From NCBI GenBank assembly GCA_035528035.1, contig DATKZI010000014.1, positions 62,001-126,000 on the forward strand: a DNA stretch of 64,000 bases. The letters are read 5' to 3'. Position numbers and translations under genes: made by a program. This DNA is from JABLTI01 sp035528035 (GTDB lineage: Archaea > Asgardarchaeota > Heimdallarchaeia > JABLTI01). Shown one piece after another: positions 55,600 to 63,612 of this stretch. The stretch's first letter is position 1, and each line of letters starts with the position of its first letter. Under the pieces are notes generated by a model. That model was not told the origin of the DNA and made no database searches. It saw only the letters and a list, made by a program, of their open reading frames with translations.

Positions 55600-56496
55600 T
55601 TGTACAAAGAAACTACTCATTATATTTCTATGGAAAGTGTTGTATTTAAAGCAGATAAAACAAATGAACCTATTCTTTCGATAAAATCAGGTGATGCAGT
55701 TATTTTTGAATGTCGTGATGCTTTTAATCAAGTAATCAAGAATCCGGAAGATTTGCCAATTAATTTTGATATGGAACATATTAACCCTGCAACTGGGCCT
55801 GTTTACATTGAAGGAGCAGAACCTGGCGATACATTGGAAGTTCATATTCAAAAGATTGATTTAGCGAAACAAGGTTCCTGTTGTATTATTCCTAATTTCG
55901 GTTTTTTAGCTTCAGAGTTTCCTGAACCATGGACAAGAATTATCCCTATAGAAAATAATCAAGTAATTTTTAGTGATAAAATAAAAATACCTATAGATCC
56001 ATTTCCTGGAACTATTATTGTCGCTCCTCCTGAAGGTTCACATGGAACATTAATCCCTAAAGAATATGGTGGAAATATGGATTCAAAAGCTTGTAGAGCA
56101 GGAACAATTGTCTATTTACCTGTTTTTGTTAAAGGAGCTCTTTTTGGCGTTGGTGATGTACATGCAGTCCAAGGTGATGGCGAAGTTTGTGGCACAGCAG
56201 TAGAAATTGATGCTGAAGTTACTATCAAATTCGTTGTTAATAAAGAAAAAAAAATTAAACGACCACAATATGAGACCAAGGATTATTTTATGACCACCGC
56301 TTGGGCTGAAACAACTGAAGAGGCAGCCAAAATAGCCTTACGGGATATGATTGATTGGCTTGTAAAAGAAAAGGGTTTGACTCGAGAAGAAGCTTATGCT
56401 CTTTGTAGCTGTGCAGTAGATATTCGCATAAGTCAATTTGTTGATATTACACCTGGTGTTCGAGCAGTTCTACCAAAAAATATCTTTTACGATTAA
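55600..56496 (+). CDS. acetamidase/formamidase family protein
   Basis: A 298-residue FmdA/AmdA-type amidohydrolase that splits formamide or acetamide to acid and ammonia. Marks are DFDMEHINPATGPVYIEGAEPGD-like N-terminal sequence (about 50-76), GTLIPKEYGGNMDSK, GDVHAVQGDGEVCGTAVE, and the final DIRISQFVD. TTG 55600 is chosen as start because AGGTGA lies eight bases upstream (55587-55592). It is a single gene. Confidence 0.92.
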   Translation: MYKETTHYISMESVVFKADKTNEPILSIKSGDAVIFECRDAFNQVIKNPEDLPINFDMEHINPATGPVYIEGAEPGDTLEVHIQKIDLAKQGSCCIIPNFGFLASEFPEPWTRIIPIENNQVIFSDKIKIPIDPFPGTIIVAPPEGSHGTLIPKEYGGNMDSKACRAGTIVYLPVFVKGALFGVGDVHAVQGDGEVCGTAVEIDAEVTIKFVVNKEKKIKRPQYETKDYFMTTAWAETTEEAAKIALRDMIDWLVKEKGLTREEAYALCSCAVDIRISQFVDITPGVRAVLPKNIFYD

Positions 56497-56575
56497 ATTT
56501 CTATGAAGGGAATTTAGCATTCAAAAGTCTTAAATTTCCCTTTATCTTTTATCTATCTGGAGTGTTCATTGTTAA

Positions 56576-57112
56576 ATGTTCGAAGGTAATCTAGTAAGAT
56601 TAAGATCTCTTGAATTAACTGACTTAGATCCTATGATGGAACATTGGAATGATCTTGATTTTCGGCAATTTTGTGGAAGAGCTACTCCAGATTCTCGAGA
56701 GGATAGAGAAGAATTTATCAGAAATTCCTGGAAGCTTCGACAGGAAGGTAAAATTTACATCTTTGCTATAGAAGAAAAAAATACTAAAAAATTCTTGGGT
56801 CAGACAAATTTGAATGTAATAAATAAAATTGCCCGTTCTGCTGACCTAGGTATTTTCATTTTTAATAAAGAAGAATGGAATAAAGGATTTGGTAGCGATG
56901 CGATGAAAATTTTACTCAAATTTGGTTTTGATAATCTTAATTTACATCGCATTGAATTAAGTGTGTATCCCTATAATGAAAGGGCAATTCATGTTTACAA
57001 AAAAATTGGCTTTACTATCTATGGCAGAAAAAGACATTCACGATTTATGAATGGGCAATTTCAAGATGAAATATTGATGGATATTCTTGAAGATGAATGG
57101 AGAAAAAAGTAA
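56576..57112 (+). CDS. GNAT acetyltransferase, RimJ/RimL-like
   Basis: A 178-residue N-acetyltransferase. The acetyl-CoA site reads NKGFGSDAMKILLKFGF (about 102-118), followed by NLHRIELSVYPYNERAIHVYKKIGF and a terminal GRKRHSRFMNGQFQDEILM, the RimJ/RimL/SpeG-like pattern. It acts on an amino group of a protein, polyamine or small molecule. Confidence 0.9.
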   Translation: MFEGNLVRLRSLELTDLDPMMEHWNDLDFRQFCGRATPDSREDREEFIRNSWKLRQEGKIYIFAIEEKNTKKFLGQTNLNVINKIARSADLGIFIFNKEEWNKGFGSDAMKILLKFGFDNLNLHRIELSVYPYNERAIHVYKKIGFTIYGRKRHSRFMNGQFQDEILMDILEDEWRKK

Positions 57113-57378
57113 CAATTAAAAGATTTTTTAGGAATCTAATTGCTTCTTTTCTTTATCTTTCCTTAAGTCTATGGCTAATTCTTTCGTTTTTGATATTGGA
57201 GATTCATCTTTGAATCTTTCTTCAGTAACAACTTATTGTGGTATTAAAAACTCTCGAGATTTATGAAAGAGAAATTTATAATAACATACTAATTGAAATT
57301 CTATAAGATGATTAGTAAGAGAAGACTTCTTTATTGAATGTATATATCAAATAATTATGAATTCTAGAAGGTTAGATT
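57113..57378 (-). other. gene-free spacer with a possible coding remnant
   Basis: No complete gene is seen. On the minus strand a 34-codon hydrophilic frame after a stop (TEERFKDESPISKTK then LAIDLRKDKEKKQLDS) looks like the C-terminal end of a lost protein. It has no start codon. Confidence 0.25.
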
Positions 57379-57846
57379 ATGATTGATTACTTCATAGGGT
57401 ATTACGAATCGCCTATCGGTACGTTAGAAATAATCGGAACAAAAAATAGCATTCTCTCATGCAATTTTACAGATGAAATAAAAAAGGAAAAAGCTGATTC
57501 GGATATTTTGCATCAAGCTATCATTCAAATAGATGAATATTTTAAAGGAAAAAGGATTATTTTCGATCTAAAACTTGATTTAATTGGTACTGACTTTCAA
57601 AAGAGAGTATGGCAAGCAGTAATGCAAATTCCTTATGGGGAAACTATTTCTTATAAAACTCTAGCTCAAAAAATTGGTAACATCAAAGCTGTTCGTGCGG
57701 TAGGAAATGCTAATGGAAAAAACCCTCTGAGTATTTTTATACCATGTCATAGAGTAATTGGGAGTGATGGGTCCTTAATCGGTTACGGAGGAGGACTTGA
57801 CCGTAAGAAATGGTTGATTAATTTTGAGTTGAAAAATAAATACTAA
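57379..57846 (+). CDS. ogt: methylated-DNA-protein cysteine methyltransferase
   Basis: A 155-residue MGMT/Ogt suicide repair protein that removes O6-alkyl groups from guanine. The acceptor is Cys123 in FIPCHRVIGSDGSLIGYGGG. FQKRVWQAVMQIPYGETISY and AVRAVGNANGKNPLSI complete the DNA-binding domain, and a short N-terminal domain precedes it. With the AlkX-type glycosylase it forms part of the alkylation-repair set of this region. Confidence 0.95.
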   Translation: MIDYFIGYYESPIGTLEIIGTKNSILSCNFTDEIKKEKADSDILHQAIIQIDEYFKGKRIIFDLKLDLIGTDFQKRVWQAVMQIPYGETISYKTLAQKIGNIKAVRAVGNANGKNPLSIFIPCHRVIGSDGSLIGYGGGLDRKKWLINFELKNKY

Positions 57847-57909
57847 ATGGAAAGTCAAATTGATATTATTTTAAATAATAATTAGAAGAAAAGAAAAAGG
57901 AAAGAGGGA

Positions 57910-58866
57910 TTATCTCTTTCGATATTTTAAGCCTGTAAAAACAGCTGCTATAAGTACTAAACCACCAATGGTTGCAAATGTTGAAAAATCAGCGGAAGCA
58001 GATTTTAGACCACCTAAAACAATTTTCTGCTCAGTTAAAGTTTCAGTAGTGAATTCATCGATAGTGATTTTTGATTCAAATGTATAAATGTATTTTTCAA
58101 GAACACCATCTTCAGTTATTACGAATTCCATTGTTTTCTTGTATATTTCATATGGATAATGGATATTCATTGTACCATTCCAATGGGTTTGTTTCATGAA
58201 TCCACCAAGGTCAAATTCAAATTTCCAGCTTCTAGTGGTATCAGTGAATTGTTCAAATCCTTTTTCAAATGAATTCTTACCCATTATTGAAACAGGGAAT
58301 GAAGCTGTAACATTGCTTAATGTAAAATTGTAAATCATTGGTATGTATGGATCATTTACTGTATCAACTAACACAGAACCGTTTAACATATCTTTAAAGC
58401 CTTTATTGAAAACAACAAAGTTGGGTTCATATAAATACCAAGGATCTATATCAAGGTTAAAAGTGGTTAATGAAGTAACATTATGTTCATAATCCCAAAC
58501 AAAGTTAATATCCAAAAAAGTACCAAGATCTAATTCATTGTTTACAAAAAGATCAGTACCATAATCCCAATCATTATGAAAAACTCTTGAAGTGGAATCA
58601 GTTTCATAAGCATCATATTCTTTGAGAATAGTATTTATGGCTGTGATATTAAATTCAGTCTCATCAAGAACTATTGTATCTGTAATTGCTCCTAAATTCT
58701 CTTCAACATTGTTTTGAGCAGTATGAACACTGATTCTGGATCCCCAAAGAATAATATCACCAGCATTCCACCCTGGTGGAATAGCTTTACCAGCAGAAAA
58801 ATTGCTAACTAGTAATATTATGGAGATAAAATTGATCAACATCAAAATTTTAATTTTTTTACCCAT
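57910..58866 (-). CDS. secreted anchored protein, tandem family member 3
   Basis: A 318-residue surface protein: signal peptide (1-28), PPGWNAGDIILWGSRISV opening, a beta-rich domain with NxT/NxS glycosylation-like sites, and a C-terminal helix (GGLVLIAAVFTGLKYRKR). GGTGA eight bases upstream supports ATG 58866. It shares order and length with the two genes behind it: W-x-x-GD near the N-terminus, DYGTDLFVNNELDLGTFLD, WYLYEPNF, and a late SADFS before the anchor. Ligand is unknown. Confidence 0.7.
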   Translation of the reverse strand: MGKKIKILMLINFISIILLVSNFSAGKAIPPGWNAGDIILWGSRISVHTAQNNVEENLGAITDTIVLDETEFNITAINTILKEYDAYETDSTSRVFHNDWDYGTDLFVNNELDLGTFLDINFVWDYEHNVTSLTTFNLDIDPWYLYEPNFVVFNKGFKDMLNGSVLVDTVNDPYIPMIYNFTLSNVTASFPVSIMGKNSFEKGFEQFTDTTRSWKFEFDLGGFMKQTHWNGTMNIHYPYEIYKKTMEFVITEDGVLEKYIYTFESKITIDEFTTETLTEQKIVLGGLKSASADFSTFATIGGLVLIAAVFTGLKYRKR

Positions 58867-58975
58867 AAAGCATCACCAAATGCTACATAGACGTACATCT
58901 GTTATCATATAAAAATTACTAACCTTACATAACAATTAAAAATGTAAAAAAAATAAAAAAAATCTATTGTGAAAT

Positions 58976-59947
58976 TTATTTCTTTTTCTTTGAAAACCAT
59001 TTCACAAAAATAACTAATATTCCTAATCCTGGAAGAATAATTGCATAAGCAAAGTTTGAAGTTTCTGTTTCTCCTAGACCACCGAACCAATAGTCAACTG
59101 TTTGAGAAAGTAAAGTGTAAAAGTCATCCACAGTAATTTGATATGCAAACTCAAAATGATATCTTTCAAGAACTCCTCCTTCAGAAAAACCCAGTTCAAA
59201 TTTATAGATGAATTCATCGAATGGAATATAGTAATTGTACCCGCTAGTTGTATTTAGAATTGCTACATTGACTACACCAGAATAATCAAATTCATATGTC
59301 CAATGAGTGGTTGTTGATGTAAAAAGTTGTTTCCCTTCAGCTAAATTATCCTTATCTTGAATAGAATAAGATTTAGCATCCGCTAACATTTCACCTAAAG
59401 TAATATTATGAATTATTGGTTCATATGGATTAGCAACACTTTCTATAATTTCAGTTTCATTAAAATTAGTGACCAAATGAGAGTTAATAGATGTCCAGTT
59501 TGGATCAATAAGATACCATCCAGAAATATCAAAACTGAAACCAGTCATTATTGTAGTGTTATGTCCATAGTCCCATTCATAAGCTACTCCTGAAAACATA
59601 TTACTCAAGGTTAAACCATTGCTATAGGTTTCAGAATCGTAGGTAGAATAATCTGGGCCTGATGTTCCAGTTGAATCTATGGTATAATATTCATAAATTA
59701 AGGTTGAATTATTGATATCTGTTATGTTTCGGGAAAATTCACCACTTTGGGCAAGTATGACATTAAATTTAACTTCATCAAGCTTGTAATTAATATCATA
59801 CTCTTCAATTCTTACATTATAACCATATTTGAATACATCACCAATGTTCCATGATCTTACAGCAGCATTGGTTAAATTTGTGTTACTTCCTACAAGTAGT
59901 AGAATTATTGTTGAAATCATTATTAAATTAGTCAATTTCTTTGTCAT
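58976..59947 (-). CDS. secreted anchored protein, tandem family member 2
   Basis: A 323-residue paralogue of its neighbours from ATG 59947, chosen because AGGTGA (the end of the upstream gene) lies five bases before it; GTG 59956 would overlap that site. Signal peptide, RSWNIGDVFKYGYNV opening, GVAYEWDYGHNTTIM, GWYLIDPNW and a C-terminal helix with WFSKKKK are present. The start follows the stop of the upstream member by a few bases, so the two are cotranscribed and coupled. Confidence 0.72.
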   Translation of the reverse strand: MTKKLTNLIMISTIILLLVGSNTNLTNAAVRSWNIGDVFKYGYNVRIEEYDINYKLDEVKFNVILAQSGEFSRNITDINNSTLIYEYYTIDSTGTSGPDYSTYDSETYSNGLTLSNMFSGVAYEWDYGHNTTIMTGFSFDISGWYLIDPNWTSINSHLVTNFNETEIIESVANPYEPIIHNITLGEMLADAKSYSIQDKDNLAEGKQLFTSTTTHWTYEFDYSGVVNVAILNTTSGYNYYIPFDEFIYKFELGFSEGGVLERYHFEFAYQITVDDFYTLLSQTVDYWFGGLGETETSNFAYAIILPGLGILVIFVKWFSKKKK

Positions 59948-59952
59948 GTGAA

Positions 59953-60921
59953 TCACCTATTCCTCCTTTTATTACTCACAAGTTTACCACCAATTGCTAT
60001 TGTCAGTAATGCTGGTATAATGGTTAGATAAGCAAAATTCGCTGTAAGTGCTTTTAATCCACCTGAAACAATATGAGTGTATTCTTGAACAGTAGTTGTG
60101 ATATTATTTATTGTAATGGTAGATGAGACATCAACTAGATAATTTTTCAATATACCACCATCTTCATACTCAAGTTCGAATGTAAAGATGAATTGCTCAT
60201 ATGGATAATAGTCATTATGAAGAGAAGTTAAATTAAAAATTGATTCCTTAACGATATTTGACAAATCAAAAGAGAAAAACCATTTAGTTGTATCATTATG
60301 AAATCTCGTTTTAGCATCAGAAAGAGTATTTTTACTCATAATTGAATATGTAGGAAGACTTGTTAGGAAATCACTAAAAGTGATATTGTGTATAAGAGGT
60401 TGATAAGGATCAGCAACTGTAGCTATTATTTCGGTTGCATTTAAAGCATCTGCAAATTTAGTATTGAAAGAAATCCAGTCAGGTTCAATGAAATACCATA
60501 AAGGTAATGTAAAATCTAAATCTGAAAGCACAGTTTGATTATGATTATAATCCCAATCATATGAAGCTCCTAGAATTGAATCTAAGCTAATATAATTGTT
60601 GACATAATAATCCATGCCAAATCGATAGGAAATTATTGATCCTGCACCAGAAATATCAGTTCTAATCGCTTCATATCTCTTGTTTAATAAATTAATAGAA
60701 GTAACATTATAGGTTATTTCTCCAATAGTTTTCAAATCTGTTTTATCAAAAGCGCTATTATCATGGTTTTGAAAAGTTACTATTTGAGTATAATCACTAC
60801 TGAAGGTATAAAGTTCTCCAGGATTCCATGATCTTGAGCTTGCCTCAACTAGGGATAAATTACTCAAGCTTAAAATCAGAATGATATTAATCGACATCAA
60901 AATCTTAATCATTTTACCCAT
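59953..60921 (-). CDS. secreted anchored protein, tandem family member 1
   Basis: A 322-residue first member of the tandem set, from ATG 60921 with AGGTG six bases upstream (GTG 60930 is the longer option). It has a signal peptide, SRSWNPGELYTFSSDYTQIV opening, GASYDWDYNHNQTVLSD, PLWYFIEPDW, and a C-terminal anchor ending SNKRRNR. The shared WDY.HN and W(Y/F).DPxW-type segments define the family. I know no function for it; similar anchored proteins occur in several archaea. Confidence 0.72.
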   Translation of the reverse strand: MGKMIKILMSINIILILSLSNLSLVEASSRSWNPGELYTFSSDYTQIVTFQNHDNSAFDKTDLKTIGEITYNVTSINLLNKRYEAIRTDISGAGSIISYRFGMDYYVNNYISLDSILGASYDWDYNHNQTVLSDLDFTLPLWYFIEPDWISFNTKFADALNATEIIATVADPYQPLIHNITFSDFLTSLPTYSIMSKNTLSDAKTRFHNDTTKWFFSFDLSNIVKESIFNLTSLHNDYYPYEQFIFTFELEYEDGGILKNYLVDVSSTITINNITTTVQEYTHIVSGGLKALTANFAYLTIIPALLTIAIGGKLVSNKRRNR

Positions 60922-61039
60922 TGGTAACACCTATTCATAGTACAGAATATTTTTTAGCGATTTAAGACTTTCTTATGAGGAAAAAATTTTTAACCATCGA
61001 AAAGTATTAAAATTTAAATATTTAATAGAAAAATAAATG

Positions 61040-61280
61040 CGAGAGTAAGAGATACCTCCTGACATAAAGATATCCCTTACTTTCCTTTTTATTAGGGCGA
61101 ATTTTTCTCTCGTTTTTTATCTGCCTGATTTTTTTGTGAACATTTTTTAAGAGGCAGATTGATTGAACCTTTTTTTCACGGATGTTTTTACACAACATAC
61201 ATCAAATCGTTCCTAAATAACGATTTGATGTAATTATTTAACCGTATTTTTGGATCACCTAATTCACCCTTTGTGATCAC
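61040..61280. other. array of hairpins in a 711-base gene-free spacer
   Basis: The spacer 60931-61641 has no credible gene. Four stems follow each other: GTAAG-A-GATA (61045-61054) with TATC-C-CTTAC (61071-61080), enclosed by CGAGAG (61040-61045) and CTCTCG (61107-61112) before a T6 run; ATCTGCCT (61119-61126) with AGGCAGAT (61152-61159); a perfect 14-base stem 61198-61211 with 61219-61232, loop CCTAAAT; and GATCAC (61253-61258) with GTGATC (61273-61278). This could be a structured RNA, terminators or remains of a mobile element. Confidence 0.5.
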
Positions 61281-61451
61281 TGCAACTTGATTTTTAGATC
61301 AAACCATCGGAATAATACATTACCATTAATATCTTGGTTTTGTCATTATCTTTTTCCGAGTCGCTTTTTTGTTCTATTTTTTTCTTTATTTCAACCACTT
61401 CGAATCACCATTAAATTTACTCAGTATTTAATATATGACAGTAGCACGATA

Positions 61452-61476
61452 TATAAATAGTCTCAAAGGTTTGAGA
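61452..61476 (+). promoter_or_regulatory. TATA box plus TCTCA-N6-TGAGA operator before regulator 1
   Basis: TATAAATA (61452-61459), one base, then TCTCA (61461-61465), AAGGTT, TGAGA (61472-61476). The palindrome lies where the archaeal start site is expected, a position typical of repressor sites. The gene begins 165 bases on, so the leader is long; a second TATA-like site near 61532-61540 could also be used. Confidence 0.6.
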
Positions 61477-61641
61477 AATAACTTTTAAGTATATGAGATT
61501 ATTTATTTAGAATAGTAAGAATAAGATTTATATAAAATGAGAATTAATTATATAATATACATAAAAAGATTTTAGATTATATAAGATAGTGTAATAATAG
61601 TTAAAGAAACAGTTGATAGAAAAAGGAGCGTAAAAAGAAAA

Positions 61642-62283
61642 ATGGCAACAGAATCCAAAGATGCAATTAGTTATAAACAAAAACCAGTGAAGATTATTAG
61701 AGATAGAAAGATACTTGAACTTTTTAAAGACGAAAATCTAGACATTGTTTTGAAATTCTTGAAAAAAGGGCCTATGTCAATAACCGATATAGAAGAATCG
61801 TTCAAAAAAATTGGTGACGAAAAGTCGGACAAGAGCATATATAGATATTTACACAAATTGATTCAAGCAAAACTTGTTGCAAAAGCAGGAAAAAGAATAA
61901 CTTCAACAAATGAATCAAATTTGATTACTGAAACAATTTATTCCCGAGTAGCAATTGCTTTTATCACTGTAACACCTGTTGACGATCGCGAATGTCAAGG
62001 AACTGAGACATGTCCAGTTTGGGAAGCTACGAGGGTTCTCTTGCAAGAATTTTTTGGAAAGAATGCTGATCCAACTATATTTGCGAATTTCTGTAGTCAA
62101 TTAGATAGTGATAAAGATGATTTAGTAATAGGATTATTCGAAAATGCAACTGAAGAAACACTTGAAAAAATAGCTCATCTAGATTATATGGGTGTTAATT
62201 ATGTTTTGCAATTTGCTGGTTGGTTAGCATTTTCTACAAAATTAGATATTGGTCCTAAATTAAAAGAAATTTTTAATGAATAA
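61642..62283 (+). CDS. winged-helix regulator, paralogue 1
   Basis: A 213-residue DNA-binding protein. Residues about 28-85 form a winged helix (VLKFLKKGPMSITDIEESF, then KSIYRYLHKLIQAKLVAKAGKRI). The C-terminal half (about 95-213) is a helical domain with ETCPVWEATRVLLQEFFG and ends with FAGWLAFSTKLDIGPKLKEI. GGAG at 61625-61628 precedes ATG 61642 by 13 bases. It shares sequence, operator and flanking elements with the gene at 62657. Likely a repressor acting on TCTCA-N6-TGAGA; the effector is unknown. Confidence 0.8.
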   Translation: MATESKDAISYKQKPVKIIRDRKILELFKDENLDIVLKFLKKGPMSITDIEESFKKIGDEKSDKSIYRYLHKLIQAKLVAKAGKRITSTNESNLITETIYSRVAIAFITVTPVDDRECQGTETCPVWEATRVLLQEFFGKNADPTIFANFCSQLDSDKDDLVIGLFENATEETLEKIAHLDYMGVNYVLQFAGWLAFSTKLDIGPKLKEIFNE

Positions 62284-62421
62284 TATCAGATACAACGCCT
62301 ATTATTGACAATAACGATCTTTTTTTTCATTTAGATATAGAAAAGTAAAAACTATTCATAAACATATAACTTATTATTAAAAAATATACAAGGAAACTAA
62401 TCTGAATTACTTTCCTGTATA

Positions 62422-62448
62422 AAGAGCAAATTTTACTCTTGTTTTTTT
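62422..62448 (+). terminator. terminator after regulator 1
   Basis: AAGAG (62422-62426) pairs with CTCTT (62436-62440), followed by G and seven T. A second stem AGGAAA (62391-62396) with TTTCCT (62411-62416) lies just upstream. Confidence 0.55.
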
Positions 62449-62564
62449 CTTTTCCTCGTTCATTTTGAAATGAATATTTTCTTTTTGTATTTGTTTCAAA
62501 GCCATACACCTTATTTATTTCATAATTTGTTAACTTGTCTGAAGAATTAATTCTCATACGAAAA

Positions 62565-62589
62565 TATAAATATTCTCAATACTATGAGA
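62565..62589 (+). promoter_or_regulatory. TATA box plus TCTCA-N6-TGAGA operator before regulator 2
   Basis: TATAAATA (62565-62572), one base, then TCTCA (62574-62578), ATACTA, TGAGA (62585-62589). TATA box, one-base gap and palindrome are arranged exactly as before regulator 1. ATG 62657 is 68 bases downstream. Confidence 0.65.
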
Positions 62590-62656
62590 AATTATTTTAA
62601 TACGTTGAGAAATTATGATAAAATATTAAGAAATTTAATCTAAAAACGGTGTAAAG

Positions 62657-63307
62657 ATGGTTGAAATGAATGTACAAGACATTATTACATTTAAACAAAA
62701 ACCTGTTATGGTAATAACAGATGAAAATACTCTGAATAATCTTAGAGATGAAAATCATACTTTGGTATTGAGATTTCTAAGAAGAAAACCAATGACAGTA
62801 TCAGAGATAACAGAAGCATTCAAAACAATAGGCAAAAAGAAATCAGAAAAATCAATTTACAGATATTTGAATAAATTGATCAAAGCAAATTTAGTTGTAA
62901 GAGCAGGGAAAAGAATCTCATCATTTAATGAAGGAGATTTAACTAGCAAAACAATTTATGGACGATATGCATCTTCATTTATTTTTGGTTTAGCAGAAGA
63001 AGTAAAAGAAGGAACTATTATTACCGAATTTGAGGTTGCTAGATTATTACTGAAAAATTTATTTGAAGATAAAAATGGATGCAGCAAATGTTTTACAAAA
63101 GTATTAAACACATTTGATATAATGAAAGATCAACAATTTCTCTCTTTAATAAATGAAGCAGATAGTGAAACTATTAATTTGTATAATTCTCTAAATTGGG
63201 AACAAATAAATCGTCTTATGGAATTTGTTGGATGGATAGCCCTTTCCATGCAAATAGATATCAGAGAAGCGGTTAATAAGTGCTATATTAAAGAATTATC
63301 GGGATAA
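62657..63307 (+). CDS. winged-helix regulator, paralogue 2
   Basis: A 216-residue paralogue of the gene at 61642. The winged helix is well conserved (VLRFLRRKPMTVSEITEAF, KSIYRYLNKLIKANLVVRAGKRI), while the C-terminal effector domain has diverged (EFEVARLLLKNLF, MEFVGWIALSMQIDIREAV). A conserved FKQKPV lies near the N-terminus of both. GGTG precedes ATG 62657. Because the DNA-reading helices are nearly the same, both probably bind the same operator but respond to different signals. Confidence 0.8.
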   Translation: MVEMNVQDIITFKQKPVMVITDENTLNNLRDENHTLVLRFLRRKPMTVSEITEAFKTIGKKKSEKSIYRYLNKLIKANLVVRAGKRISSFNEGDLTSKTIYGRYASSFIFGLAEEVKEGTIITEFEVARLLLKNLFEDKNGCSKCFTKVLNTFDIMKDQQFLSLINEADSETINLYNSLNWEQINRLMEFVGWIALSMQIDIREAVNKCYIKELSG

Positions 63308-63323
63308 ATATACAATAATATAG

Positions 63324-63357
63324 AGGTACTGAAAAGAAAAGTACCTAACTTTTCATT
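63324..63357 (+). terminator. hairpin after regulator 2
   Basis: AGGTACT (63324-63330) pairs perfectly with AGTACCT (63340-63346), followed by pyrimidine-rich sequence. The rest of the spacer 63308-63612 holds only the promoter of the next gene. Confidence 0.5.
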
Positions 63358-63510
63358 TTCTTTGCATGTTAAGATTTTTTTGAAATATTTTAATATTAAT
63401 TTTAGTTAAATTTTTACCATCCTTTTGAGTATAATAAGAAAATATTCTTGAACAGCTGATATCATATTCCAATAGCGATGAAAATAACATAGAATTTAAT
63501 AATAGAATGA

Positions 63511-63541
63511 ATTCTCAAAGTAGTGAGAATTATTTTATATA
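63511..63541 (+). promoter_or_regulatory. TCTCA-N6-TGAGA operator and TATA box before the substrate-binding protein gene
   Basis: ATTCTCA, AAGTAG, TGAGAAT (63511-63530) is the third copy of the palindrome. Here the TATA-like TTTATATA (63534-63541) lies after it, not before. A bound protein would touch the BRE side and could activate or repress. Confidence 0.6.
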
Positions 63542-63612
63542 GGTTCTAAAATTAGTTATAATAGGTAATCTGAGAAAGTAAAAGATTGCCTAAACGATTC
63601 GAGGTATTAAAA

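Larger units (their letters stand above)
62284..62656 (+). other. spacer between the two regulator genes
   Basis: Contains a repeat of the element at 61077-61120 (here 62407-62450), a terminator, and the promoter-operator of the second regulator. No gene is seen. Confidence 0.5.

Noticed and set aside
57113..57378. complete small gene on the minus strand
   Set aside because: Only 34 codons after a stop and no start codon; at most a remnant.
61030..61280. CRISPR-like repeat array
   Set aside because: The hairpins have different sequences and no regular repeat-spacer pattern.
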